Source of the DNA: JBECKR01 sp040235415
GTDB taxonomy: Bacteria > Acidobacteriota > Polarisedimenticolia > Polarisedimenticolales > Polarisedimenticolaceae
Direction of reading: 5' to 3'
DNA: 64,000 nucleotides
NCBI GenBank assembly: GCA_040235415.1
Contig: JBECKR010000123.1
Coordinates: 1 to 64,000 of the forward strand
In this document: in pieces, positions 24,851 to 32,955 of the stretch
Position numbering within the stretch: position 1 is the stretch's first letter
Layout: each line of letters opens with the position of its first letter
Translations under genes and position numbers: made by a program
The notes under the pieces: model-generated
The model's database searches: none
What the model was told of the DNA's origin: nothing
What the model saw: only the letters and a program-made list of their open reading frames with translations

Positions 24851-26312
24851 GCTTGGGACGGAGCCAGGCCCAGACGAACCCCTCGCCGCCCTCGCCCCCC
24901 CCGCTCCATCGCCACAGAGCCGCGATCGAGACCACGTAGACCACGACGCCGGTGACCACCACCAAGAGCAGCTCGCCCAGCCGCACGCCGGTTCCCGACG
25001 GGTGCCGCGAGACATGGCGCACGAGCGCGTGAGCCGCGACCCCCATCGCGCCGGCGGCCGTCACGGGCCTCCAGAACCGGGCGAACAGCGGTCCGATCCC
25101 CATGCGGAGCTCCCTCAGCAGAATTCCGTACGTGATGGGAAGGACCACGGCGGCGGTACCGACGTAAGCCCACGCCGCCCCGAGCGGGCCCGCCCTGTGG
25201 GTCGCGAAAACCATCAGCGGCTGGAGCAGGATGACGTAGAGGATCGTGAGCATCGAGACGACGCGCGGCTTCCCTAGAGCGAAGTAAACGTAGGTCGGGT
25301 TGGTCTGGAACGCGAACAGCAGACCGGCGATCGCCAGGAGGCGGATCAGCGGCTCGGCCCCGAGCCACTTCTGTCCGAGGACGACCGGCACGAGAAGCTC
25401 CGCGGTGACGAACATCCCGATGGCGGCGGGGATCATGAACAGCCCGATGACGGACATCACGTCGAGGAACCCCTTCCGGAGCGTTTCGAGGCTGCCCGAC
25501 TTTCTCGCGTAGCCCGGGAACACCGCGCGATTGATCGGGGCCACGAGCTCGTTGCTCGGCATGTAGGCGATCTCGTGGGAGACGTTGAACAGCCCGAGGC
25601 CGCCCGGGCCCGAGATCTTTCCGATGATGATGTCCGGGGCGCGCTGCAGCAGGAACTGCGTTATGTTGTTCAACATCAGCCACTTCGAGAAGTCGAAGAG
25701 CTCGTGGCGCGCCGCGAGCGACATTCTCGGCCGATAGGGCTGCAGCAGATAGCTCAGCACCACTCCCGCGAGCCGGCCGGTGATCACGCCGATCACGAGC
25801 GCCCAGTAGTTCCGGAACGCTACGGCCAGCGGGACGACGACGACAAACGACGCGAGCTTCTTCGCGAAGATGAACTTGAACTCCTTGTCGAACTGGAGTT
25901 GCTTCCGGAACTCGACCGTGCCGACGTTCTCGAAACCGGTCGCGAACGGCAACGCCGCGAGGCACGTCACGACGAGACGGAGCCGCGGCTCCTCGAAAAA
26001 CCATGCGGCCGGAGCCGCGACGAGTAGCAGCACGACCGCGGACGCTGCGCCCACGAGGATGTTGAACGTCCACGCGGTGTCGTAGTGCCGGCGCTCGGCG
26101 TCCTGCTTCTGGATCAGGACGACGTCGAAGCTGAAGCCTCCGAGAACCTCGAGCATGGCGATGACCGACATCGCCATGGAAACGAGTCCGAAGTCGGCGG
26201 GGAGAAGCAGTCGCACCAAGACGATCGTGCTCATCATTCCGATGAGCCGGTCGGTCATCCGCGCGGTCACCATCCAGACCGCGCCCTTCGCCATCTGGCG
26301 GCCGAGGGTCAT
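24831..26312 (-). CDS. Wzx/WzxC-type lipid-linked oligosaccharide flippase
   Basis: 493-aa MOP-superfamily exporter with about 12-14 membrane helices, expected to flip undecaprenyl-linked repeat units across the inner membrane. Recognisable parts: the N-terminal VWMVTARMTDRLIGMMSTIVLVRLL and LLPADFGLVSMAMSV, GPGGLGLFNVSHEIAYMPSNELVAPINRAVFPGYA in the middle (typical WzxC-like), and repeated aromatic/hydrophobic segments. ATG 26312 lies 24 nt after the GT2 gene stop, so it is the last gene of the VanZ/AsnB-like/Cys-rich/GT2/Wzx set. Confidence 0.88.
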   Translation of the reverse strand: MTLGRQMAKGAVWMVTARMTDRLIGMMSTIVLVRLLLPADFGLVSMAMSVIAMLEVLGGFSFDVVLIQKQDAERRHYDTAWTFNILVGAASAVVLLLVAAPAAWFFEEPRLRLVVTCLAALPFATGFENVGTVEFRKQLQFDKEFKFIFAKKLASFVVVVPLAVAFRNYWALVIGVITGRLAGVVLSYLLQPYRPRMSLAARHELFDFSKWLMLNNITQFLLQRAPDIIIGKISGPGGLGLFNVSHEIAYMPSNELVAPINRAVFPGYARKSGSLETLRKGFLDVMSVIGLFMIPAAIGMFVTAELLVPVVLGQKWLGAEPLIRLLAIAGLLFAFQTNPTYVYFALGKPRVVSMLTILYVILLQPLMVFATHRAGPLGAAWAYVGTAAVVLPITYGILLRELRMGIGPLFARFWRPVTAAGAMGVAAHALVRHVSRHPSGTGVRLGELLLVVVTGVVVYVVSIAALWRWSGGGEGGEGFVWAWLRPKLASRFR

Positions 26313-26336
26313 CTGGAGGTCGTCGCCGGCGTCACG

Positions 26337-27257
26337 TCAGGTTCTCTCGGGTCGACCCGAGGATCCGACCGGCCGTTTCGAAGCGACTCGAATATCCTCC
26401 AAGAGCTGCGGCACGGACCAGTAGGAGACTTTGACGACGTGGCCGTACAGTCGAGCTTTCTGGCCCGCGGTGAGCCGCGAGCGATTCACGATGGCCCAGT
26501 ACTCGAATAACGTTCGCCACTCCTGAAACGCCATGGCGCGACGACGACGCGGATCGTAGTGTGCCAACAGCGAATGTTCGCTTCTGGACGCCGCCATCGA
26601 GGCACGATCCACACGTCGATAGAACAAGAACTCATCAATCTCCGCGAATTTCCCTGCTAGCGAAAGTTCCGCCATGAACGTCATGTCTGATGCCATGAAG
26701 TTCTGTATTAAGCGAGTCTTCGCGAGAGCGTCGCGGCGGATCACGCCGTTCATCGCGTTGTTCAACCGCAGACGATGGAAACACTCGATGAATCGCCTTA
26801 CAGGGTCATCAAAGGGAAGATCGAGATTGTCCTCGAAATCGGTAATGCGTCCGTGGTCGCGATCCCAAAGGCGGGTCCGCGGATAACACAAGACGACGTC
26901 GGATCGAGATTCCAGCTCTTGGACACACGCTTCGAGGAAGCGCGGTTTGCACAGATCGTTGGCGGACGCCCACTTGAAGTAGCGCCCGCGGGCGCGATGG
27001 AATACGGCATTGTAGTTGGCGGGCGCGCCGACGTTCTCCGGGTTACGAAAGTAGCGGATACGGCCATCTTCCGCGGCGTAACGTCGGACGATCTGCTCGG
27101 TATCATCCGTCGAGGCATTGTCCGAGACGACCAACTCGAAATTTCGAAACGTCTGTTCGAGGATGGATTCGATACCTTCGTGCAGGTCAGAACCGCCGTT
27201 GTAGACCGGCATGCCCACCGTCACCAGGGGCAGCCGGTTCTTCCGATCGTCGTTCAA
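26337..27257 (-). CDS. Family 2 glycosyltransferase
   Basis: 306-aa GT-A enzyme. The N-terminus PLVTVGMPVYNGG, VVSDNASTDDT and GRYFKWASANDLC give the nucleotide-sugar binding fold; this last block replaces the usual DxD-type DDD with SAND, as in some GT2 members. I choose TTG 27257, whose TTGA overlaps the stop of the upstream gene and which has GAGGGGG upstream; an in-frame TTG at 27296 would add 13 residues. It probably adds one sugar of the repeat unit flipped by the adjacent Wzx. Confidence 0.85.
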   Translation of the reverse strand: MNDDRKNRLPLVTVGMPVYNGGSDLHEGIESILEQTFRNFELVVSDNASTDDTEQIVRRYAAEDGRIRYFRNPENVGAPANYNAVFHRARGRYFKWASANDLCKPRFLEACVQELESRSDVVLCYPRTRLWDRDHGRITDFEDNLDLPFDDPVRRFIECFHRLRLNNAMNGVIRRDALAKTRLIQNFMASDMTFMAELSLAGKFAEIDEFLFYRRVDRASMAASRSEHSLLAHYDPRRRRAMAFQEWRTLFEYWAIVNRSRLTAGQKARLYGHVVKVSYWSVPQLLEDIRVASKRPVGSSGRPERT

Positions 27258-28330
27258 CGCCCGTCCGCCCCCTCGTCGTCGAGCCGATCGAGCCAAATCT
27301 CGCGCCAGTATGAGTAGATGGCGCGCGGGCAGAACATCCGACCCATGCTGTGCTCAGCGCGGCACACGACGTCGCTCAGAATAATGCAGTCGTTTCCGAA
27401 GTGCATCATCCGCCCCGTCTTTTCGTTGATGATTCTCTCGACCCGCCCAACGACCGTTCTCGTCGTGCCGCAATAAGGCACCATCTCTATGTCGAAGTAC
27501 AGTCCACGATTACGGTTCCTCCTGTCGAGCGTGCGGACGATGTCCTCGTAGTCCTTGACGCGAACGCGCTCTCCGATCTGGAGTCCGAGGCTCGCAGACG
27601 GCGTCTTGGTCAACTGGCCAGCGCGGCGTGGGTAGGGAGAACCACCGATACGCCGCTGCAGTGCGTCGTGCAGCGCGACGAAGAACCGGAAGGCGATTCC
27701 GATTCCGATGAGGTTCTCCAGTATTCGCAGCGTGGAGACTCGGATCATCCTGCCGAGTCCGACGTTGCTCGAGCGCAGGTCTCGAAGATACTGTCCGGGG
27801 GACCACCATGGCAACGGCGTCGTGGCACGCAACAGCTCCGTAGCTTGGCACGCGTAGCGAGGTTCGGCCGCACCGTCGCCCGCTTCCGGCGTAGCGGCAC
27901 GTGTAATCGCGTCTCGCGTGCAGCAGCCGAAGTCCCCGGACTGATGCGCTTGTCGGTTCCACGCACCTACCACCGGCTCACGGACTCTCTCCCCCGACCG
28001 ATCGTCGATTCGGGCCAACCAGGAGTCCTTCCAGAAGATCATGCAGCGGGCCTGACAGTCTCCGTGGGCGGATCCGTCGCACCTCACACCCTCGAGATGC
28101 ACGGCGTCGCGCATCCGGCGTCCACCGCTCTTCTCGATCGTGTCGCACGTCTTGTGTGCCACCTTGGCGACTCGAAACCGGTGTCCACAAAAGCGGAGCA
28201 TCTCCGGCATGAACGGTAGACCGTCGAGCCGCCCTTCCGAGTCCAGCGTCGCCAGGATCTCGTCCTCGGAAAGCACTTGCACCCAGTCCCCACTTATCAG
28301 TGCTCGTTCGCCACGATGCCTCAAGACCAC
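27254..28330 (-). CDS. Uncharacterised protein with a duplicated cysteine-rich domain
   Basis: 358-aa protein of unknown function. Residues about 14-108 and 253-350 are two copies of one domain: GDWVQVLSEDEILATLD versus GERVRVKDYEDIVRTLD, then FCG versus YCG, then Cys-x7-Cys (C84/C92 and C315/C323), a further Cys (C96; C334) and a closing IFWKDSWLARI versus SYWREIWLDRL. Conserved Cys spacing suggests a metal or Fe-S site or disulfides. The middle (about 135-245) is unrelated, with CC at 136-137 and an amphipathic or membrane-touching stretch about 200-222. No signal peptide. GTG 28330 is the start; TTGA couples it to the GT2 gene. Its place between an amidotransferase-like gene and EPS assembly genes suggests glycan synthesis. 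Confidence 0.7.
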   Translation of the reverse strand: MVLRHRGERALISGDWVQVLSEDEILATLDSEGRLDGLPFMPEMLRFCGHRFRVAKVAHKTCDTIEKSGGRRMRDAVHLEGVRCDGSAHGDCQARCMIFWKDSWLARIDDRSGERVREPVVGAWNRQAHQSGDFGCCTRDAITRAATPEAGDGAAEPRYACQATELLRATTPLPWWSPGQYLRDLRSSNVGLGRMIRVSTLRILENLIGIGIAFRFFVALHDALQRRIGGSPYPRRAGQLTKTPSASLGLQIGERVRVKDYEDIVRTLDRRNRNRGLYFDIEMVPYCGTTRTVVGRVERIINEKTGRMMHFGNDCIILSDVVCRAEHSMGRMFCPRAIYSYWREIWLDRLDDEGADGR

Positions 28331-28550
28331 CTCGATTCCGCCTCAGCTACGCGCAGCCGTGCCGCGTTGACTCTACATCCGGAGATCTGGACCCAGGACG
28401 ACGCGATTCCGTGGGGAACATAGGCCGGTACATCCCTCTCGCCAAGAGGAACATGAGAGCTTGGCAGTTCTCGCCAGTTACGCAACCGTAATCCCTGGTA
28501 CTCGAGGGGAGGTGATCCGCTGCCCCGCTCCGACACGGGCTTCACTCCGC

Positions 28551-30410
28551 CTACCCCGCTTCCCACCCGGGCTCGTGGGCGCGCAGCCAGAGCTCGAGCA
28601 TCATCAACACCCAGATCATGACGCCGTAGTAGGTCGCGTGTTCGCTGTCGTGGCGCCGGAGCAGATCGTCGACGTATCCGGGCCGCAGCAGCCGCCGCCG
28701 CTCGATGCTGTGCAGGCTGTCGCGCGCGAGCTCCCGTAGCCCGGCGTCGTCCCGCAGCCAGAGCCCGAACGGCAAGCCGAACCCGTGCTTCTTCTTCGTC
28801 AGGATCTTCTCGGGAAGGAAGTCTCGCAGCGCGTGCTTCATGAACCAACGGAGCTTGAATCCCCTCAGCTTGAGGCGCGCGGGCACGCGCAGCGCGAACT
28901 CGACCATCTCGTCGTCCAGGAACGGATAGGCGACGTCGAGCCCCGCGAGCTCGCACATGCGGCTGACCTTCGGCAGGTCGCTGTCCGCAATCGTGAACTT
29001 CATGTCGAGTGCCAACATGCGGTTCAGCAGCGTGACCGCTTGGGCGCCGTGGTAGACCTCCGCGAGCAGACGATGCGGCTCGGTCGGGTCGACCCGATCG
29101 AGGAACCCCCGAGCCAGGACGTTCTCGACGCCGGCCCGCTCGAGGTGATTGTACGTCTCCATCCGGTCCGGCATCGGCGTCTTCGCCTGACGGATGTAGC
29201 TTCGTATCTTGCGGAGGGGCGGGAGGCGGTCCCCTCCAGGCAAGCCCATGACGACCGGCTCGATCAGAACCGCCCTCAAAGGTTCGGGTACCCGCTTGTA
29301 GAGCTCGAACACGTGTTGCGTCGCGTAGCGCTGGTTGCCGGCGAAGATCTCGTCCCCGCCGTCACCCCCGAGCAGGAGGTCCACGCCGTCCCGACGCGCC
29401 ATCAGCGCGCAGAAGTGTGTGGGAATGGCGGAGGCGTTCCCGAACGGTTCGTCGTACGCTCCGGCGACCTCCGGGACGATACGGACGACGTCCCGCGGCG
29501 TGATGTAGGACTCGTGGTGCTCGGTTCCGAACCGCGAGACCGCTTCGCGAGCGTACTCCATCTCGTCGAAGCCTTCGGCTTCGAACCCGATCGAGTACGT
29601 CTTGGCCGGGCGACCCGTGATCTCGCCGAGGATACCGGCCACCGTCGAGCTGTCGGTACCGCCGCTCAGGAAGCAGCCCACGTCGCGGCCCGAAGCGGCC
29701 CGCTCGACCGAGCCGCGTAGTATTCCGCGGAACTCGTCGCAGAGGTCCTGAACCCGGACTCGGTCGTCGTCTCGATACCGAGCGTGCCAGTAGGGTCTTA
29801 CCGACGATTCGCCCTCGCGGAACCGCACGAGCTCGGCGGGGCCGAGCTGCCTGACGCCGCGGTGGACCGAACGGGGAGCAGGCGTGACGTGAAAGTACAG
29901 GTAGTCGTAGATGGCCTGGGGATCGATCTCCGCAGCGCCCGCGGGATGGACCAGGAGCGCGGCGGCGTTCGTCGCGAACACGAGGGTCCCGCCCTGCGCT
30001 CGGAAGCGGAGCGGACATCGGCCGCCGATCCGGTCGACCGCCAGCAGGGCCTCGCTGCCGTCCTCCGCCAGAACGGCGAGCGCGAACGCGCCCTCGAGGA
30101 AATCCAGCACGCGGTCACCGAATCGCCCGTATCCCGACACCAGCGCGGCGGCCGGTCCTCGCGAACGAGCCTCGGTCTCCAGAGTGCGGTCGGCGTACCG
30201 GAACCGGCCCCCCAGCACGGCGATCAGCCCTCGCTCACGATGAACGGACATGGCCCGGCCCGAGGCAGCCACCCCGCACGCCGTCTCCGCCAGAAACGTC
30301 GTCTCTTCGCCGGGCGGAACCGGCATCCGCTCCGCCATGCGCCGCAGGACCGCCCGGCGATCGTCCACACCCTCGGACTCGTTCCCGATCCATCCGCAAA
30401 ACGAGAACAT
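28551..30410 (-). CDS. Asparagine-synthase-like protein with degenerate glutaminase domain
   Basis: 619 aa. The C-terminal synthetase domain is intact (PP-loop CFLSGGTDSSTVAG, SGGTDSS 249-255; later YPFLDDEMVEFALRVP and KKKHGFGLPFGLWL). The N-terminal glutaminase domain is not: the protein starts MFSFCGWIG, so the Cys is residue 5 and not 2, and the RGPD and FNGEIYN signatures are replaced (LGGRFRYAD). It may use free ammonia or another amine, or make amides without glutamine hydrolysis. The ATG at 30410 shares its A with the TGA stop of the VanZ-like gene. A canonical paralogue lies at 41314-43290. Amidotransferases of this kind amidate sugars such as uronic acids in EPS loci. Confidence 0.82.
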   Translation of the reverse strand: MFSFCGWIGNESEGVDDRRAVLRRMAERMPVPPGEETTFLAETACGVAASGRAMSVHRERGLIAVLGGRFRYADRTLETEARSRGPAAALVSGYGRFGDRVLDFLEGAFALAVLAEDGSEALLAVDRIGGRCPLRFRAQGGTLVFATNAAALLVHPAGAAEIDPQAIYDYLYFHVTPAPRSVHRGVRQLGPAELVRFREGESSVRPYWHARYRDDDRVRVQDLCDEFRGILRGSVERAASGRDVGCFLSGGTDSSTVAGILGEITGRPAKTYSIGFEAEGFDEMEYAREAVSRFGTEHHESYITPRDVVRIVPEVAGAYDEPFGNASAIPTHFCALMARRDGVDLLLGGDGGDEIFAGNQRYATQHVFELYKRVPEPLRAVLIEPVVMGLPGGDRLPPLRKIRSYIRQAKTPMPDRMETYNHLERAGVENVLARGFLDRVDPTEPHRLLAEVYHGAQAVTLLNRMLALDMKFTIADSDLPKVSRMCELAGLDVAYPFLDDEMVEFALRVPARLKLRGFKLRWFMKHALRDFLPEKILTKKKHGFGLPFGLWLRDDAGLRELARDSLHSIERRRLLRPGYVDDLLRRHDSEHATYYGVMIWVLMMLELWLRAHEPGWEAG

Positions 30411-30913
30411 CACGTCCTCTCCGACTGCGAGCCGGTGCGACTGTCCCGGGCCGCGCGGGCGGCTGCGACGCGACGCGTCCGGAGGATCACGAACGCGATC
30501 ACCCCCACGATCGCTCCCACGGCGTCCAGCGAGACGTCCGCGAGCGAGCTGTAGCGGCCGGGAATGAGGCTCTGGTAGGTTTCGTCGAGAAGACCGACCC
30601 CGACAGTGAGAACCGTCGACGCTACCAGCCGAGCGACGGAGAACCGGGTCGCGGAGGGCAACAACGCCGCGCACCACGCCCACGCCAGCATGCCGTAGAC
30701 CGGGACGTGCAGGGCGTTCTGGATCTCTGGGGGGACCCAGCCGAACAGACCGTACAGTCCGGGGTCCCGCGGCAAGGGTCGGCCGGGAACGGAGGACGTC
30801 ACCAGGATCGCGAGCATGACCCCGGCAGGGAACAGCCAGCGGCGGTGGTCGAGCCGGTCCGGCGTCACTTCCGGCGTCACCATTCCGACGGCCCTTGCCA
30901 CGTGAACCGCCAT
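30410..30913 (-). CDS. VanZ-like membrane protein, short form
   Basis: 167-aa protein with four membrane helices. The VanZ motif set is clear: NALHVPVYGMLAWAWCAALLP and LDETYQSLIPGRYSSLADVSLDAVGAIVG. ATG 30913 has an AAGGAG site; ATG 30883 is an alternative. It leads the minus-strand operon that includes the AsnB-like gene and diverges from the glycosyltransferase at 30997. Confidence 0.82.
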   Translation of the reverse strand: MAVHVARAVGMVTPEVTPDRLDHRRWLFPAGVMLAILVTSSVPGRPLPRDPGLYGLFGWVPPEIQNALHVPVYGMLAWAWCAALLPSATRFSVARLVASTVLTVGVGLLDETYQSLIPGRYSSLADVSLDAVGAIVGVIAFVILRTRRVAAARAARDSRTGSQSERT

Positions 30914-30996
30914 GTGGTCTCCTTGGGTTTTCCGTCGACCCGGCCGGGGCGCCACCCTGGAGCGCGTCGAGGAGCGGAAAAGCGAAGCGGCCAACC

Positions 30997-32199
30997 GTGA
31001 GCCCGGTCTCGCCCGAGGTCGTCATCGCACGACCCGTGATCGACGTCTTGACCTTCACGACGCTCTTCCCGAACCGGGAGCAGCCGCGGCACGGCCTGTT
31101 CGTCGAGCAACGGCTCAGACACCTCACCGACACCGGAAGAGTGCGCGCGATCGTCGTCGCTCCGGTTCCCTGGTTCCCGTTCGGAAACCGTCGGTTCGGT
31201 CGTTTTTCGGCGTACGCGCGCGTTCCCTACCATGAGGACAGGAACGGACTTGAAGTCGTTCATCCCAGGTACCCGGTCCTCCCCAAGGTCGGCATGACGG
31301 TCGCCCCGTACCTGCTCTCCCGGGGTGCCGCGCGGGTGGTTCGCAGGCATCTACCCGCCTCACCGCGCCGCCGCGCCATCGACGCACACTACTTCTATCC
31401 CGACGGTGTGGCGGCGGTCATGCTCGGGCGTCGCATGCGGGTTCCGGTGGTCGTAACGGCGCGCGGCAGCGACGTCAACGTCATCGCCCGACATCGCGTC
31501 CCGCGGCGTCGGATCCTGTGGGCGGCGAGACACGCCGCCGCCGTCGTGACCGTCTCGAACGCGCTCAGGGACGCCCTCGTCGACCTCGGCGTCGATCCTC
31601 GCGGGATCACGGTTCTCAGGAACGGGGTGGATTTGGATTTCTTCCGCCCGATGAATCGCGGCGAGACCCGCCGCCGTCTCGGGTTCCAGGGACCGACCCT
31701 GCTCTCCGTCGGGAACCTCATCGAGTCGAAAGGACATCACGTCGCCATCGAGAGTCTGCCGCACCTGCCGGACGTCACGCTCGTCATCGCGGGAGACGGC
31801 GAGGATGCCGCGCGCCTCGCCGCGCTGGCCACGAGCGCAGGCGTCGCCGATCGCGTCCGGTTCGTGGGCTCGATTCCGCAACTCGAACTCCGCGACTACT
31901 ACACCGCATCGGACGCGCTCGTTCTGGCCTCGAGCCGGGAAGGGATGCCGAACGTCGTTCTCGAGTCCCTGGCTTGCGGCACTCCCGTAATCGCCACCGC
32001 CGTCGGAGGCATCCCCGAGGTCTTGACGGACGACACAGCGGGGGTTCTGATGCAACAACGCCACGCCGACGGCCTCGTCGCGGCCTATCGCGAGCTCGTG
32101 GCGCGCCACCAGGACCGCGACGCCACGCGATCCTTCGCGCAGTCGTTCGGCTGGGGACCGACCACGGAAGGGCAGCTCCGGATTCTCGAGAACCTCTGA
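30997..32199 (+). CDS. Family 4 glycosyltransferase
   Basis: About 400-aa GT-B enzyme. The N-terminal domain has TTLFPNREQPRHGLFVEQRL and VVTARGSDVNVIARHR; the donor domain has LLSVGNLIESKGHHVAIESL and the E-x7-E motif in SSREGMPNVVLESLACGTPV. It resembles teichuronic acid / colanic acid-type transferases. The start is uncertain: GTG 30997 or GTG 31036 (four residues before the conserved core), since no ATG is suitably placed. Single gene, ended by the hairpin at 32212-32266. Confidence 0.87.
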   Translation: MSPVSPEVVIARPVIDVLTFTTLFPNREQPRHGLFVEQRLRHLTDTGRVRAIVVAPVPWFPFGNRRFGRFSAYARVPYHEDRNGLEVVHPRYPVLPKVGMTVAPYLLSRGAARVVRRHLPASPRRRAIDAHYFYPDGVAAVMLGRRMRVPVVVTARGSDVNVIARHRVPRRRILWAARHAAAVVTVSNALRDALVDLGVDPRGITVLRNGVDLDFFRPMNRGETRRRLGFQGPTLLSVGNLIESKGHHVAIESLPHLPDVTLVIAGDGEDAARLAALATSAGVADRVRFVGSIPQLELRDYYTASDALVLASSREGMPNVVLESLACGTPVIATAVGGIPEVLTDDTAGVLMQQRHADGLVAAYRELVARHQDRDATRSFAQSFGWGPTTEGQLRILENL

Positions 32200-32211
32200 C
32201 CCGACCACGTA

Positions 32212-32266
32212 GGGCCCGCTCCTCCGATCGCTGCGACCGCGTGCGAGTATCGGAGCCCGCGGGTCC
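32212..32266. terminator. Bidirectional terminator hairpin
   Basis: GGGCCCGC (32212-32219) pairs with GCGGGTCC (32259-32266) using one G-U pair, and CTCCGAT (32222-32228) with ATCGGAG (32249-32255), forming a long interrupted stem between convergent genes. Confidence 0.5.
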
Positions 32267-32300
32267 GTGCGCTTGCCGCGAACCCGGGATCGAGCTGCGA

Positions 32301-32510
32301 TCAAAACAGCGTGTAGATGAACGGCGCGACGGCGGTGCTTCCCAGGACGATCAGCACGCCGACCAGGATCAGCACCACGACGATCGGCAGCAGCCACCAC
32401 TTCTTGTTGTGCCGAAGGAAATCCCACAACTCGGTGAAGAAGCCCACCGAGGCGCGCTCGGCTTCGCGCTCGAACTCGCTCGCTCCCACGCCGTTGCCTT
32501 TGTCGGCCAT
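32301..32510 (-). CDS. SxtK-like small membrane protein (DUF5989 type)
   Basis: 69-aa protein: a charged N-terminus (about 1-37, FFTELWDFLRHNKKWWLLP), then one transmembrane helix (about 40-62). This pattern and its position after an SxtJ-like protein and a carbamoyltransferase match the SxtK/DUF5989 group, first named from saxitoxin clusters but widespread in EPS loci. Probable role: membrane partner of the carbamoyltransferase; not experimentally defined to my knowledge. ATG 32510 is 17 nt after the SxtJ-like stop. Confidence 0.75.
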   Translation of the reverse strand: MADKGNGVGASEFEREAERASVGFFTELWDFLRHNKKWWLLPIVVVLILVGVLIVLGSTAVAPFIYTLF

Positions 32511-32527
32511 CGCACCGCTCTCCGTGT

Positions 32528-32944
32528 TCAGAACTGCCTGAAGTAACGCGCCGGGTCCTTGTGCGGGTCGTGCTCCGTCCAGTACGACGTTGCCCCACGA
32601 TCGAACCGGCGATGCATCGGATCGTACCCGACGAGCCGCATGAGGAGACCGATCGGGGTGAAGACGAGGTAGAAGATCGCGGCCAGGATGACGTGCGAGA
32701 CGACGAACCCGATCGGGAACGCCGCGTACATCCAGCCGAGGTAGAGCAGTCGTCGAACCGGCGGGATCGCGAAGTAGACCGCCACGACTGCGGCTCCCGC
32801 GATCCACACGATTCGGCCCGCGCGAGGTTGGCCCCACTTCCAGAACAGGAGAGCGCCGATCAATCCCGCGAAGACCGCGAGCAGCAGGCCGAACACCCGC
32901 AGCTCGCGAGCGCTCGGGTTCTTGTTGATCTCGATGACCGCCAT
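32528..32944 (-). CDS. SxtJ-like membrane protein
   Basis: 138-aa protein with three to four membrane helices (about 15-35, 44-62, 74-104) and a polar C-terminus ending in YWTEHDPHKDPARYFRQF, the pattern of SxtJ family proteins. The N-terminus AVIEINKNPSARELRVFGLLL is also typical. ATG 32944 starts 11 nt after the carbamoyltransferase stop. It forms a three-gene cassette with the carbamoyltransferase and the SxtK-like gene. Confidence 0.8.
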   Translation of the reverse strand: MAVIEINKNPSARELRVFGLLLAVFAGLIGALLFWKWGQPRAGRIVWIAGAAVVAVYFAIPPVRRLLYLGWMYAAFPIGFVVSHVILAAIFYLVFTPIGLLMRLVGYDPMHRRFDRGATSYWTEHDPHKDPARYFRQF

Positions 32945-32955
32945 GCCGTCGTCCC

